Origin: Streptomyces catenulae
Lineage (GTDB): Bacteria > Actinomycetota > Actinomycetes > Streptomycetales > Streptomycetaceae
Reading direction: 5' to 3'
Length of the DNA stretch: 37,551 nucleotides
Assembly: GCF_000718015.1 (NCBI RefSeq)
Contig: NZ_JODY01000048.1
Location: forward strand, 1-37,551
Shown: piece by piece, positions 8,652 to 16,217 of the stretch
Position numbering within the stretch: position 1 is the first letter of the stretch
How the letters are laid out: each line of letters starts with the position of its first letter
The notes under the pieces: model-generated
Database searches by the model: none
Told to the model about the DNA's origin: nothing
Seen by the model: only the letters and a program-made list of their open reading frames with translations
Translations under genes and position numbers: made by a program

Positions 8652-8657
8652 AGGCTA
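8652..8657 (-). promoter_or_regulatory. Candidate -10 element giving leaderless serS mRNA
   Basis: TAGCCT on the minus strand fits the TAnnnT actinobacterial -10 consensus and ends six bases before the serS GTG, so transcription would start at or next to the start codon. No clear -35 was found. Confidence 0.35.
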
Positions 8658-8933
8658 CCGGGGCGGACGGCGGGGCTCGACGCGATATTCCCGCGCATGT
8701 CGCAATGTCTGTTTTGCGCGGTTTATTCCTTGGGTAAGGGTGGCCCCGCGAGGTCTCCCGATGCGGCGGCGGAACGGGAATGGCGGAGGGAATTCGACGA
8801 CATTCCGGCCGGGGCGGACGGTGTGCCGTTTATGCCGTCGGGTGGCGGTTTTCCGCGGGTGGCCGGACAGGTGCTGGGAGGGTGGCGGTCGGGCGGGACG
8901 TGCGGCGCGAGGTGGGGGATTCCGGGGGCGGGC

Positions 8934-8990
8934 TGTGGAGAAAAGCCGAGTTGTCCACAGGCGTGGAAGGTGTGGGCATTCTTATCCACA
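8934..8990. promoter_or_regulatory. DnaA-box group 1 (three boxes)
   Basis: Two perfect boxes lie on the plus strand: TTGTCCACA (8951-8959, the preferred Streptomyces form) and TTATCCACA (8982-8990, the classic strong box). A one-mismatch box TTCTCCACA lies on the minus strand (8934-8942). Three sites in 57 bases is far above chance for a specific 9-mer. Weaker TGTGG words follow at 9007 and 9047. Confidence 0.75.
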
Positions 8991-9226
8991 GGCTGTGTGT
9001 GAGATCTGTGGAACTCGGAACTTTGCCTTCCGGGCGGCGAATCATCTGTGGGTGATGGGGTGTCCAAACCCTCTTCATCCACTCTTTCGTGTGGCGTTAC
9101 CTAGCCCTAAAGGGCTGATCACGGAAAAAGGGGTGACGCGCCTCGGCGTGTGACGGTGTGGGACGGCGTGGCGTGATCTGGGATCGGTAGAGTGATTTGT
9201 CGATTCTGTCCGGATCCTGCGAACGC

Positions 9227-9278
9227 TTACCCACAGGCGCCGGGACGGCCCTGTGGATAACTCTGTGGATAGTCCACA
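9227..9278. promoter_or_regulatory. DnaA-box group 2 (four boxes, including an inverted pair)
   Basis: A perfect TTATCCACA lies on the minus strand at 9252-9260. One-mismatch boxes are TTACCCACA (+, 9227-9235), CTATCCACA (-, 9264-9272) and TAGTCCACA (+, 9270-9278). The last two overlap head to head in the inverted repeat CTGTGGATAGTCCACAG (9263-9279). Close paired boxes of this sort favour cooperative DnaA binding. Confidence 0.75.
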
Positions 9279-9388
9279 GCGGGGTGGAACACCCGTGGTG
9301 AGGGCGTCGGGACGGGGTCCGTACGGTCTCCCGGCGGTGGCCGGAATCGCCGGTTCGGACGCCGCGTCCCGTCAGGAATCCGCCCCTC

Positions 9389-10315
9389 TCACGGGCGGCC
9401 GTCCTGGCAGCGGTTGAGCCAGTCGGCGGCATCGGTGAAGGCGGCGTCGGTCATGTCGGGGCGGACGGTGGCCGCGACCTGGTCGGCGCGGGGGTACGAG
9501 CCGAGGAAACGGACGCCGCGGCAGATCCGCTTGAGGCCCATCAGGACCTCGCCGACCCGCCGGTCGGTGATGTGGCCCTCGCAGTCGACGGAGAAGCAGT
9601 ACCGGCCGATGCCCTCGCCCGTCGGCCGGGATTCGATGCGCATCATGTTCACGCCGCGCACCGCGTACTCCTGGAGGAGTTCGAGGAGCGCGCCGGGGTG
9701 GTCGGCGCGCAGCCACAGGACCAGCGAGGTCTTGTCGGCGCCGGTCGGCGCGGCGGGGCGGGCCGGGCGTCCGACGAGGACGAAGCGGGTGGCGGCGTTC
9801 TGTGCGTCGTGGATGTCGGTGACCAGCGGCTCCAGGCCGTAGGTGGCGGCGGCGAACTCGCCCGCGAACGCGCCGTCGTAGCGGCCCTCCTGGACGAGGC
9901 GGGCGCCGTCGGCGTTGGAGGCGGCCGACTCCCAGGCGGCGTCGGGGAGTTGGGCGGCGAGCCACTTGCGGACCTGCGGCTGGGCGACGGGGTGGCCGGT
10001 GACGGTCTTGACGTCGGCGAGGGTGGTGCCGGGGCGGACCAGCAGGGCGAAGGTGATCGGCAGCAGCACCTCGCGGTAGATCATCAGCGGTTCGCCGGCG
10101 GCGAGTTCGTCGAGGGTGGTGGTGACGCCGCCCTCGACGGAGTTCTCGATGGGGACGAGGGCGGCGGCTGCCTCGCCGTTGCGGACGGCGTCGAGGGCGG
10201 CGGGGACGGAGACCATCGGCTCCAGCTCGCGGGTGGCCGCCTCCGGGAGCGTGCGCAGCGCCGCCTCGGTGAAGGTGCCCGCCGGGCCGAGATAGGTGTA
10301 GCGACTGGCCGACAT
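9389..10315 (-). CDS. pheA: Prephenate dehydratase
   Basis: This 308-residue enzyme decarboxylates and dehydrates prephenate to phenylpyruvate, the committed step to phenylalanine. The periplasmic-binding-like catalytic domain spans about 1-180, with YLGPAGTFTEAAL (8-20), PIENSVEGGV (55-64) and the catalytic TRF motif (176-178). The C-terminal ACT domain (about 195-275) has the phenylalanine-binding motifs GALLELL (208-214) and ESRP (228-231), so feedback inhibition by Phe is expected. It is monofunctional, with no chorismate mutase domain, as usual in actinobacteria. The ATG at 10315 has GGGAGA upstream; the 19-residue in-frame upstream extension lacks a ribosome binding site. Confidence 0.96.
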   Translation of the reverse strand: MSASRYTYLGPAGTFTEAALRTLPEAATRELEPMVSVPAALDAVRNGEAAAALVPIENSVEGGVTTTLDELAAGEPLMIYREVLLPITFALLVRPGTTLADVKTVTGHPVAQPQVRKWLAAQLPDAAWESAASNADGARLVQEGRYDGAFAGEFAAATYGLEPLVTDIHDAQNAATRFVLVGRPARPAAPTGADKTSLVLWLRADHPGALLELLQEYAVRGVNMMRIESRPTGEGIGRYCFSVDCEGHITDRRVGEVLMGLKRICRGVRFLGSYPRADQVAATVRPDMTDAAFTDAADWLNRCQDGRP

Positions 10316-10424
10316 GCGGGTGTCTCCCTCGCGTTCTTGCGGGGAATGTCCCGCCGAGCTTGCGGGGGACACCCCGCCGATCTCCCTGTGCCGTCACGAT
10401 ACCGAGCCCGCGGCGTGGGCCGTT

Positions 10425-10473
10425 CCGGTGTCCACAGGGCGGCCGTCGCCGGACGCCACCCTGTGGACACCGG
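10425..10473 (-). terminator. Terminator downstream of the DyP peroxidase gene
   Basis: Perfect 15-base arms CCGGTGTCCACAGGG (10425-10439) and CCCTGTGGACACCGG (10459-10473) enclose 19 bases. The hairpin starts 9 bases after the dtpA stop and ends about 110 bases before the pheA start, so it separates the copper operon from pheA. Each arm also contains GTGTCCACA, one mismatch from a DnaA box, in opposite orientations. Confidence 0.75.
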
Positions 10474-10481
10474 GCCCCGGA

Positions 10482-11849
10482 TCAGCCCTCCAGCAGCGGC
10501 TGGGCGACGTAGCCGCCGGACTCCGGGGCGGGCGGGACGGCGTACAGACCGCTGGCCTCGTGGCGGAGGAAGGGGGAGAGGGCGTCGCCGCGGTCGAGTT
10601 TGCGCTGGATCTGGGTGAAGGCGCGCAGCGGATCGGCCTGCCAGCAGATGAAGAGGAGCCCGGCGTCCGGGGCACCGTCGTCGCGGAAGCCGTCGTGGTA
10701 CGAGAACGGGCGGCGGAGCAGGGCCGCGCCCTGGTTGGACTCGGGGGCGGCGATACGGGCGTGGGCGTTGGCGGGGATGACGGGGAGGCCGTCGGGGCGG
10801 TTGGCGTCGAGCCGCATCGGGGTGGTCTCGTCGCCGCCGGTCAGGGGCGCGCCGGTGTCCTTGCGCCGACCGATGATCTTCTCCTGGTCGGTGCGGGGCC
10901 GCTTCTCCCAGTCGTCGAGGAGCATCCGGATGCGGCGGACGACGGCGTACGAGCCACCGCGCATCCAGGTGGCGTCGGCGTCCCGGTCGACGAAGATGCG
11001 GGTGTCGAAGTCGGGGTCGGACGGCTTCGGGTTGTTGGTGCCGTCGATCTGGCCCATGAGGTTGCGGGTGGTCATGGGGCGGGCGGTGGCGCCGGGGGTG
11101 CGGTTGAAGCCGTTCATCTGCCAGCGCAGCCGGGCGGTGGGGGCGGCTTCCTTCTGGAGGGTGCGCAGGGCGTGGAAGGCGACGAGGGCGTCGTCGGCGC
11201 CGATCTGGAGCCAGAGGTCGCCGTTGCTGCGCTCGGGGTCGAGGGCGTCGGCGGAGAAGTCGGGCAGCGGGTCGAGCTGGACGGGCCGCTGCTTCGTCAG
11301 TCCGGTGCGGTCGAAGAAGGAGTGGCCGAGGCCGAAGGTGACGGTGAGGGAGGAGGGCCCGGCGTCGGCGGCGACGGCGGTGTCGTGGGCCGGGGCGCGT
11401 CCGGCCATGAGGTCCTGGGCGGTGCGCGTCCAGCGGCGCAGCAGGGCGGCGGCGGCCTTGCGGTCGGCGTCGGGGGCGAGGTCGAAGGCGAGGAGGTGCC
11501 CGCCGGCCTGGAGCGGGGTGGTGATGCCCGCCTGGTGGGCGGCGCGGTCGGCGCGGAACGGGACGCGGGTGGAGCCGATGGTGGTGAGCGGGTCGGGGGC
11601 GTCGCCGTGGGCGGCGGTCGCGCCGAGGACGCCACCGGCGCCGCCGACGACGAGTCCGGCCGCCCCGGCGGCGCCGACGGTGCCGAGCAGGCGGCGGCGG
11701 GACAGCTCCACGGTGGGTGCGGCACCGGCGGGGGGCGTGCCCGGGGTGGCCGCCGCGGACGGGGCGCCCCCGGGGCGCGGGGCCTGCGGGGGGACGGGCT
11801 TGGCGCCCGGGGTCGCTGCGCGGTCGCCGTGCGGCTTCTTCGTGCTCAT
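10482..11849 (-). CDS. dtpA: Tat-exported DyP-type heme peroxidase
   Basis: This 455-residue dye-decolourising peroxidase is exported folded through the Tat pathway. A long Pro/Ala-rich N-terminus leads to the twin-arginine motif SRRRLLG (50-56) and a hydrophobic stretch (about 57-80). Family residues are all visible: GQIDGT with distal Asp269, the proximal heme His363 in NAHARIA, and the distal Arg in LLRRPFSYHDG (379-380). From memory, the S. lividans homologue DtpA is needed for maturation of the copper oxidase GlxA, and it lies next to sco and ecuC as here. The ATG shares one base (11849) with the stop of the CopC-CopD gene, so translation is coupled. Confidence 0.94.
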   Translation of the reverse strand: MSTKKPHGDRAATPGAKPVPPQAPRPGGAPSAAATPGTPPAGAAPTVELSRRRLLGTVGAAGAAGLVVGGAGGVLGATAAHGDAPDPLTTIGSTRVPFRADRAAHQAGITTPLQAGGHLLAFDLAPDADRKAAAALLRRWTRTAQDLMAGRAPAHDTAVAADAGPSSLTVTFGLGHSFFDRTGLTKQRPVQLDPLPDFSADALDPERSNGDLWLQIGADDALVAFHALRTLQKEAAPTARLRWQMNGFNRTPGATARPMTTRNLMGQIDGTNNPKPSDPDFDTRIFVDRDADATWMRGGSYAVVRRIRMLLDDWEKRPRTDQEKIIGRRKDTGAPLTGGDETTPMRLDANRPDGLPVIPANAHARIAAPESNQGAALLRRPFSYHDGFRDDGAPDAGLLFICWQADPLRAFTQIQRKLDRGDALSPFLRHEASGLYAVPPAPESGGYVAQPLLEG

Positions 11850-14017
11850 CAGTCGATCTTCACGTTCCTGGTTTCGGTCACCTGGTCGATGTCGGAGGTC
11901 CGGACGAGGAGGGAGAGCTGCCACCGCCCGGCGACGGGCATCTGGACGTCCGTGGCGCGCCAGTGGCCCTTGTCGGTGTGGGTGGCGGTCACCGGGAGCG
12001 GCCCGAGGTGCTTGGCGCTCAGGGTGAAGGACACCTTCATCTCGGGGACGTCCATGGTGGCCCCGGAGGGGTCGGAGAGCCGTACCCGGAGCTGGTTGCC
12101 GCCGCCCGCGCGCCCGGGGTCGAGGTCGATGCGGGCGGTGCCCTTGCCGTGGGCGCCGCCGGTGTCGAACGGGATGGTCAGCACCTGCGGCTGGTTGGCG
12201 TCGGGGGAGCGGGCGGCGCCCGCGGCCTGCAGGGCGGCCTCGGTGCGGGCCGGTTCGGTGCCGGTCAGCACGGTGGTGACGGCGAGGACGACGACGGCGA
12301 CACCCGCCTCGGCCAGCACCGAACGCCGCAGCCCGAGCCGCTGCGGATCGGCGTCGCGCAGCCGCTTGACGCGGGCGGTGCTCAGCGCGGCCCGCTGCCG
12401 GGCGAGTTGGGCGGCCCGTACGGGATCGGGGGCGTCGGCGTCGGTCACCGAGGGGGCGGGGGCCGTTTCCCCTACGGGATCGGGGCCCGTGTTCTCGGGG
12501 TCGGTGTCGGGGGCGTCCCGGAGCGCGGGCGCGGGGAGCGCGTCGGCGGCGGTGCGCTCCCGGGACGCCGCGCGCTCCGGTGCCGCCGCCTGGCCGGGGA
12601 CCGGCACCGTACCGGCCACCTCCGCGGCGTCGGCCTCGGCCCTGGCCCCCGGTTCCGGCTCCGTGGCCGACCGTTCCGTCAGGCGGGCCGTCCACCGGCG
12701 GGAGATCCAGGCGAGGCCGACCAGCAGCAGCACCAGGCCCGCCTTGAGCATCAGCAGCTGCCCGTAGGCGGTGCCGGTCAGGGCATGGAAGGTGCCGACC
12801 TGCCGCCAGGACTGGTAGAGGCCGGTGGCCACCAGGGCGAGGACGGAGGCGAAGGCGAGGCGGGAGAAGCGGTGGACGGCGGCGCGCTCCACCGGCGGCC
12901 CCCAGTACAGCGAGACGACGAGCGCGGCGAGGCCACCGAGCCAGGTGGCGACGGCGAGCAGATGCAGCAGATCGACGGGGATGGCGAGGCCCGGCTGGAG
13001 TCCGGTGGAGGCGTGTTCGGCGAACGACCAGGTCGCGGCGGTCCCGAGGGCCAGTAGGGCGCCGCCCACGGTGAGCCCGGCGGTGAGCCGCCGCAGCCTC
13101 GCCCGGGCCGCGTCCCCCTGGGCGGCGAGGTCCGTCGCGTCCCCCGGGGCGGCCCCGTTCTCCGTGGCCGCCCGCCGGGTCCGTTCGTACGCCCCGAAGA
13201 GCAGGGTGACGAAGAGGGCCGCGCCCGCGAGGAGGAGCAGGCGGGCGGTGAGGGCGATACCGGTCTTCGTCGGGAGGACGGCGCGGAGGGCGTCGAGGTC
13301 GGTGAGGTCGGCGAGGTCGCCGGAGCCGGTGTAGGGGCCGCGGAGCAGGAGGAGGGCGAGGGTGGCGGCGGTGAGGAGGACCCAGCCGCCGTGGACGGTC
13401 AGCCGCTGCACGGAGCGGACACCGGCGGCCGCGGGACGGCACACCAGGACGAACGCGGCGCCGCCGAAGAGCAGCACGAAACCGGCGTAGGCGAGATAGC
13501 GGGCGACGCCGTAGAGCGCCCCGACCGGGCCGCCGCCCGCCTCCTGCTGCGGCAGCGGCGCCTTGGTGGCGGACGGCGCGCCGATGGAGAAGGTGAAGGC
13601 GCCGGAGACCGGGTGGCTGTCGGCGGAGACCGCCTGCCAGGCGACGGTGTACGTGCCGTGCGGGAGGCCCGGCGGCAGCCCGGTGCCGTATTTGACGCTC
13701 TCGCCGCTGCACAGATCGCGGAGTTTGCCGCGGTCGACGCGGGTGCCGTGCGGGTCGAGGACGCGTACCGAGTCGTCGCCCATCGCGACGCCCTCGGAGA
13801 AGCTGAGCGTGACCTGCTCGGGGGCGTGCGCGACCACCGCGCCCTGGGCCGGGTTGCTGCCGGTCAGCGCCGCGTGGGCCTGCGCCGGTGCGGCGGTGAC
13901 GAGCAGCAGGCCGCAGAGGGCGACGGCGACGGCCAGCAGGCGCGCGGCCACCGGCCGCCGGAGCCGGGGGGCACCGGGGCGGGGACGGGCGGGCGCGGTG
14001 CCGGTGGGCGGCGTCAT
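11849..14017 (-). CDS. CopC-CopD-YtkA fusion, copper resistance/uptake membrane protein
   Basis: This 722-residue protein is predicted to bind copper outside the membrane and move it across. Residues 1-47 are a signal peptide ending AQA, which exposes His48 at the mature N-terminus. The CopC domain (48-145) retains His48, Asp133 and His135, the usual Cu(II) ligands. A CopD-like multi-helix membrane domain follows (about 165-480), then a charged low-complexity segment (about 480-580), another hydrophobic helix (about 590) and a C-terminal domain (about 600-722) resembling YtkA-like proteins. AGGGGAG precedes the ATG. It is separated from the PCuAC gene by 111 bases containing a strong hairpin and is coupled to dtpA downstream. 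Confidence 0.9.
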   Translation of the reverse strand: MTPPTGTAPARPRPGAPRLRRPVAARLLAVAVALCGLLLVTAAPAQAHAALTGSNPAQGAVVAHAPEQVTLSFSEGVAMGDDSVRVLDPHGTRVDRGKLRDLCSGESVKYGTGLPPGLPHGTYTVAWQAVSADSHPVSGAFTFSIGAPSATKAPLPQQEAGGGPVGALYGVARYLAYAGFVLLFGGAAFVLVCRPAAAGVRSVQRLTVHGGWVLLTAATLALLLLRGPYTGSGDLADLTDLDALRAVLPTKTGIALTARLLLLAGAALFVTLLFGAYERTRRAATENGAAPGDATDLAAQGDAARARLRRLTAGLTVGGALLALGTAATWSFAEHASTGLQPGLAIPVDLLHLLAVATWLGGLAALVVSLYWGPPVERAAVHRFSRLAFASVLALVATGLYQSWRQVGTFHALTGTAYGQLLMLKAGLVLLLVGLAWISRRWTARLTERSATEPEPGARAEADAAEVAGTVPVPGQAAAPERAASRERTAADALPAPALRDAPDTDPENTGPDPVGETAPAPSVTDADAPDPVRAAQLARQRAALSTARVKRLRDADPQRLGLRRSVLAEAGVAVVVLAVTTVLTGTEPARTEAALQAAGAARSPDANQPQVLTIPFDTGGAHGKGTARIDLDPGRAGGGNQLRVRLSDPSGATMDVPEMKVSFTLSAKHLGPLPVTATHTDKGHWRATDVQMPVAGRWQLSLLVRTSDIDQVTETRNVKID

Positions 14018-14087
14018 GGAGGCTCCCCTTCGTGATCGTCGAGTGCGTGGGCGCGGGGCCCGGATACGGAGCGGACGTACCCGGGCC

Positions 14088-14123
14088 CCCAGGGGCGCGC
14101 GGCCGGACCGGCGCGCCCCTGGG
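14088..14123 (-). terminator. Strong hairpin between the PCuAC and CopC-CopD genes
   Basis: Arms CCCAGGGGCGCGC (14088-14100) and GCGCGCCCCTGGG (14111-14123) are perfect 13-mers with a 10-base loop, starting 5 bases after the PCuAC stop. A second overlapping repeat, GGGGCCCGG/CCGGGCCCC (14055-14063 and 14081-14089), could form an alternative fold. It may terminate, attenuate or stabilise the upstream mRNA inside the copper operon. Confidence 0.65.
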
Positions 14124-14128
14124 ACGGC

Positions 14129-14704
14129 CTACTTGTGGGCGTGCCCGGAGTGGTCCATGTGATCCATACCGGAGTGATCCATACCGGAGTGGTCCATGTC
14201 CTTGGCGCCCGCGTCGTGTCCGCCGCCGGTGGCGGGCCGGTACGTCGCGGACTTCACCGGCACCTGGACGGTGATCGCGTCGGCCTTGGCGAAGTGCAGT
14301 TCGAGGGTGACCTTCTGGCCCTCGGCGGGCTTGCGCTTGAGGCCCATGAACATGATGTGGTCGCCGCCACTGGCCAGCTTCAGCGCACCGTCCGCCGGAA
14401 CGGGCAGGGAGCTGACGTGTTCCATGGCGTTGCCCTTGGTGGTGTGCAGGGAGACGTCGTCGGAGAGGTCGCTGGTGACGGAGGTGAGCTTGTCGGCGCC
14501 ACCGGTGTTCTCGACGGTGAGGAACGCCCCGGCCATCTTGTCGGTGACCGGCTGCGGCATGTACGCCCCGGAGACCTTCAGCTGCGGGGCGCTCTTCGCC
14601 GCGTCGGACTTGTCGGACGCGGAGGAACCGGAGCCGCCGCATCCGGCGAGGCCGAGGGCGCAGACGGCGGCGAGGGCGGTGGCGGTGAGGGTACGGCGGT
14701 TCAC
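14129..14704 (-). CDS. ecuC: PCuAC-type extracellular copper chaperone lipoprotein
   Basis: This 191-residue lipoprotein binds Cu(I) outside the membrane and passes it to Sco or directly to oxidases. The signal peptide ends in the lipobox LAGC (Cys22). The PCuAC (DUF461) domain at about 38-155 has the copper site His87, Met94, His116 and Met118 (in SLHTTKGNAM and GGDHIMFM). The C-terminus (about 169-191) is a His/Met-rich tail made of MDHSG units, encoded by a short DNA repeat near 14155-14200, and is a likely extra copper-binding arm. The GTG start lies in a GTGA overlap with the sco stop (14701-14704), giving tight coupling to Sco. Confidence 0.93.
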   Translation of the reverse strand: MNRRTLTATALAAVCALGLAGCGGSGSSASDKSDAAKSAPQLKVSGAYMPQPVTDKMAGAFLTVENTGGADKLTSVTSDLSDDVSLHTTKGNAMEHVSSLPVPADGALKLASGGDHIMFMGLKRKPAEGQKVTLELHFAKADAITVQVPVKSATYRPATGGGHDAGAKDMDHSGMDHSGMDHMDHSGHAHK

Positions 14705-15351
14705 GGGTTCTGCCCCTTGATGAGCTTCGGGAGTGCGGAGGTGTAGTTGTCGGCGGTGGCTTCCTGCATGCCCATCCAGTGGATGCGGTCGTCCTTGGGG
14801 GACGCCATCAGGACCTGCGCGCCGTGGGTGGAGACGACATCGCCGTTCTTCTTCACCACGGGCTTGTCGATGCCGATGTTGACGTCGCGGGCGCCGCGCT
14901 GGATGTCGGCGAACTTCCCGGTCAGACCGGTGAAGTTCTTGTTGATGCCGCCGAGCCACTTCTTCAGTGCCTGGGGGGTGTCGCGCTCCGGGTCGGAGGT
15001 GATGAACAGGACGCGGAGATCGTCCTGTTCGGCCTTGGGCAGCTGCTTCACCGCGACGGCGATGTTGGCCATCGTCAGCGGGCAGACGTCCGGGCAGTTG
15101 GTGTAGCCGAAGTAGATGAGGGTCGGATGGCCCTTGGTCTTCGCCAGCAGGTCGTACGGCTTGCCGTCGGAGTCGGTGAGGGTGAGGTCCGGCTTCTCGA
15201 TCGGCTTGTCGAGCGTGACGATCGGCTTGGCGGTGGCGCCGGAGACCGACGCGGCGGGCTTGTCGCCGCCGTCGTCGTCGGGCCCGCAGGCGGTCAGGGT
15301 GAGGGCGGCGGCGGCCGTGAGGGCGGCCGCGATCAGGGTCTTTCCACGCAT
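14701..15351 (-). CDS. sco: Sco/SenC-type copper metallochaperone lipoprotein
   Basis: This 216-residue thioredoxin-fold lipoprotein delivers copper to the CuA site of cytochrome c oxidase and, in S. lividans, to morphogenesis-linked copper oxidase. The signal peptide ends in LTAC (lipid Cys22). The copper site is complete: Cys86 and Cys90 in YTNCPDVC, with His176 in STHGAQV. The SCO1 core spans about 50-212. I chose the ATG at 15351 because it begins a proper signal peptide; the upstream in-frame extension is Pro/Ser-rich with no such feature. It overlaps the PCuAC gene by four bases and follows ycnI across a strong hairpin. Confidence 0.94.
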   Translation of the reverse strand: MRGKTLIAAALTAAAALTLTACGPDDDGGDKPAASVSGATAKPIVTLDKPIEKPDLTLTDSDGKPYDLLAKTKGHPTLIYFGYTNCPDVCPLTMANIAVAVKQLPKAEQDDLRVLFITSDPERDTPQALKKWLGGINKNFTGLTGKFADIQRGARDVNIGIDKPVVKKNGDVVSTHGAQVLMASPKDDRIHWMGMQEATADNYTSALPKLIKGQNP

Positions 15352-15384
15352 GGCGATATGTCCGGGGGTCGGTGAACGGGGGGA

Positions 15385-15415
15385 CCGGGCCGACGTCGCG
15401 GGGACGTCGGCCCGG
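15385..15415 (-). terminator. Strong hairpin between ycnI and sco
   Basis: Perfect 13-base arms CCGGGCCGACGTC (15385-15397) and GACGTCGGCCCGG (15403-15415) have a five-base loop, starting 6 bases after the ycnI stop and ending 33 bases before the sco start. Only 70 bases separate the genes, so it may be a partial terminator or an mRNA-stabilising stem within one operon. Confidence 0.7.
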
Positions 15416-15421
15416 AGGCGG

Positions 15422-16189
15422 TCAGGCGGAGCGGCGGCGTCCGGCGAGCACGCCGAAGCCGACTCCGATGATGCCGACGACGATCCCGACGACACCGAGC
15501 ACCCGGGCCGTGGTGTCGCTGCCGGAGGCGTCCGCGGCGGCTGTGGTGGCCGCGGGCTTGGCGTCACCGGCGCCACCGGAGGCACCGGCGGGCGGGGTGA
15601 GGGCGAGGACCGGCGCCGGGTTCTCCGGCTCCGGGGCGCCCTTCTTCGCCGGTTCGATCCAGCGCACGACCTCCTTGTTGTCGTACGTCTGGAGCGCCTT
15701 GAAGACGACCTGGTCGGCGTGGTCGGGCAGCTGGCCGACGGAGAGCGGGAACTGCTGGAACTGGCCGGGGGCGATGCCCTTGCCGTCCGCCGTCCACGTG
15801 ATCTTCGACGGCGCCTTGTCGATCTTCTCGCCGTGCATCTCCAGCGGCTTGTCCAGCTTGGCCTCGGCGACCTCGACCTTCCAGCCCGGCACCGGCTGCG
15901 GCATGACGGACGCCAGCGGATGGTCGGTCGGCAGGCTCACCTCGACCTTGACCGTCGAGGCGTTGTCGCGCTCGTTGGGGACCTTGATGTTGACGGTGGC
16001 GTAGCTGCCCTGCTCGGCGGTGCCGGGCTGCACGGTGACGTGCGCGAAGGCGGGCCCGGCCAGCGCCAGCACCCCCGCCGCCGCGAGCCCGCCGACCACC
16101 GGCAGCCGCCGTGCGATCCGGCGGCCGCGGCGCGGCGCGTCAGGGGTGGTGTCCGGCGTCGTGGTCCCGGGGGTCATCTCAGAAGCCAT
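15422..16189 (-). CDS. ycnI: YcnI-family (DUF1775) copper-associated membrane-anchored protein
   Basis: This 255-residue exported protein belongs to the YcnI family, whose domain binds Cu(II) through the mature N-terminal histidine and a conserved tryptophan. The signal peptide contains a basic region RRGRRIARR (20-28) and ends AFA, leaving His50 first in the mature chain (HVTVQPG). The DUF1775 domain spans about 50-190 and includes PVPGWKVEVAEAKL with the conserved Trp. An Ala/Thr-rich linker leads to a C-terminal transmembrane helix (about 228-248) and a basic anchor. GGAGA nine bases before the ATG at 16189 supports this start. It is the first of the tightly spaced copper genes. Confidence 0.9.
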   Translation of the reverse strand: MASEMTPGTTTPDTTPDAPRRGRRIARRLPVVGGLAAAGVLALAGPAFAHVTVQPGTAEQGSYATVNIKVPNERDNASTVKVEVSLPTDHPLASVMPQPVPGWKVEVAEAKLDKPLEMHGEKIDKAPSKITWTADGKGIAPGQFQQFPLSVGQLPDHADQVVFKALQTYDNKEVVRWIEPAKKGAPEPENPAPVLALTPPAGASGGAGDAKPAATTAAADASGSDTTARVLGVVGIVVGIIGVGFGVLAGRRRSA

Positions 16190-16217
16190 GGCGAAATGTC
16201 TCCACATCGTCGTCACG

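Larger units (their letters stand above)
8646..9388. other. Gene-free serS-pheA intergenic region, less GC-rich than flanks
   Basis: These 743 bases lie upstream of serS and downstream of pheA. Open frames here are short, lack ribosome binding sites and show no protein-like composition. The region is rich in TGTGGA/TCCACA words, which form the DnaA-box groups annotated separately. It must also contain the serS promoter. Confidence 0.7.

Noticed and set aside
8723..9082. Short frames within the serS-pheA gap
   Set aside because: They are Pro/Ser-rich with stop-free runs expected by chance, lack ribosome binding sites, and overlap the DnaA-box groups.
8934..9278. The DnaA-box groups as the chromosomal origin
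   Set aside because: A Streptomyces oriC has many more boxes and lies between dnaA and dnaN, which are absent. A titration or regulatory site fits better.
11852..14642. Very long open minus-strand frame running through the PCuAC and CopC-CopD region in front of dtpA
   Set aside because: It is Arg/Pro/His-rich out-of-frame translation of high-GC genes. The true frames there have signal peptides, metal-site motifs and coupled stops and starts.
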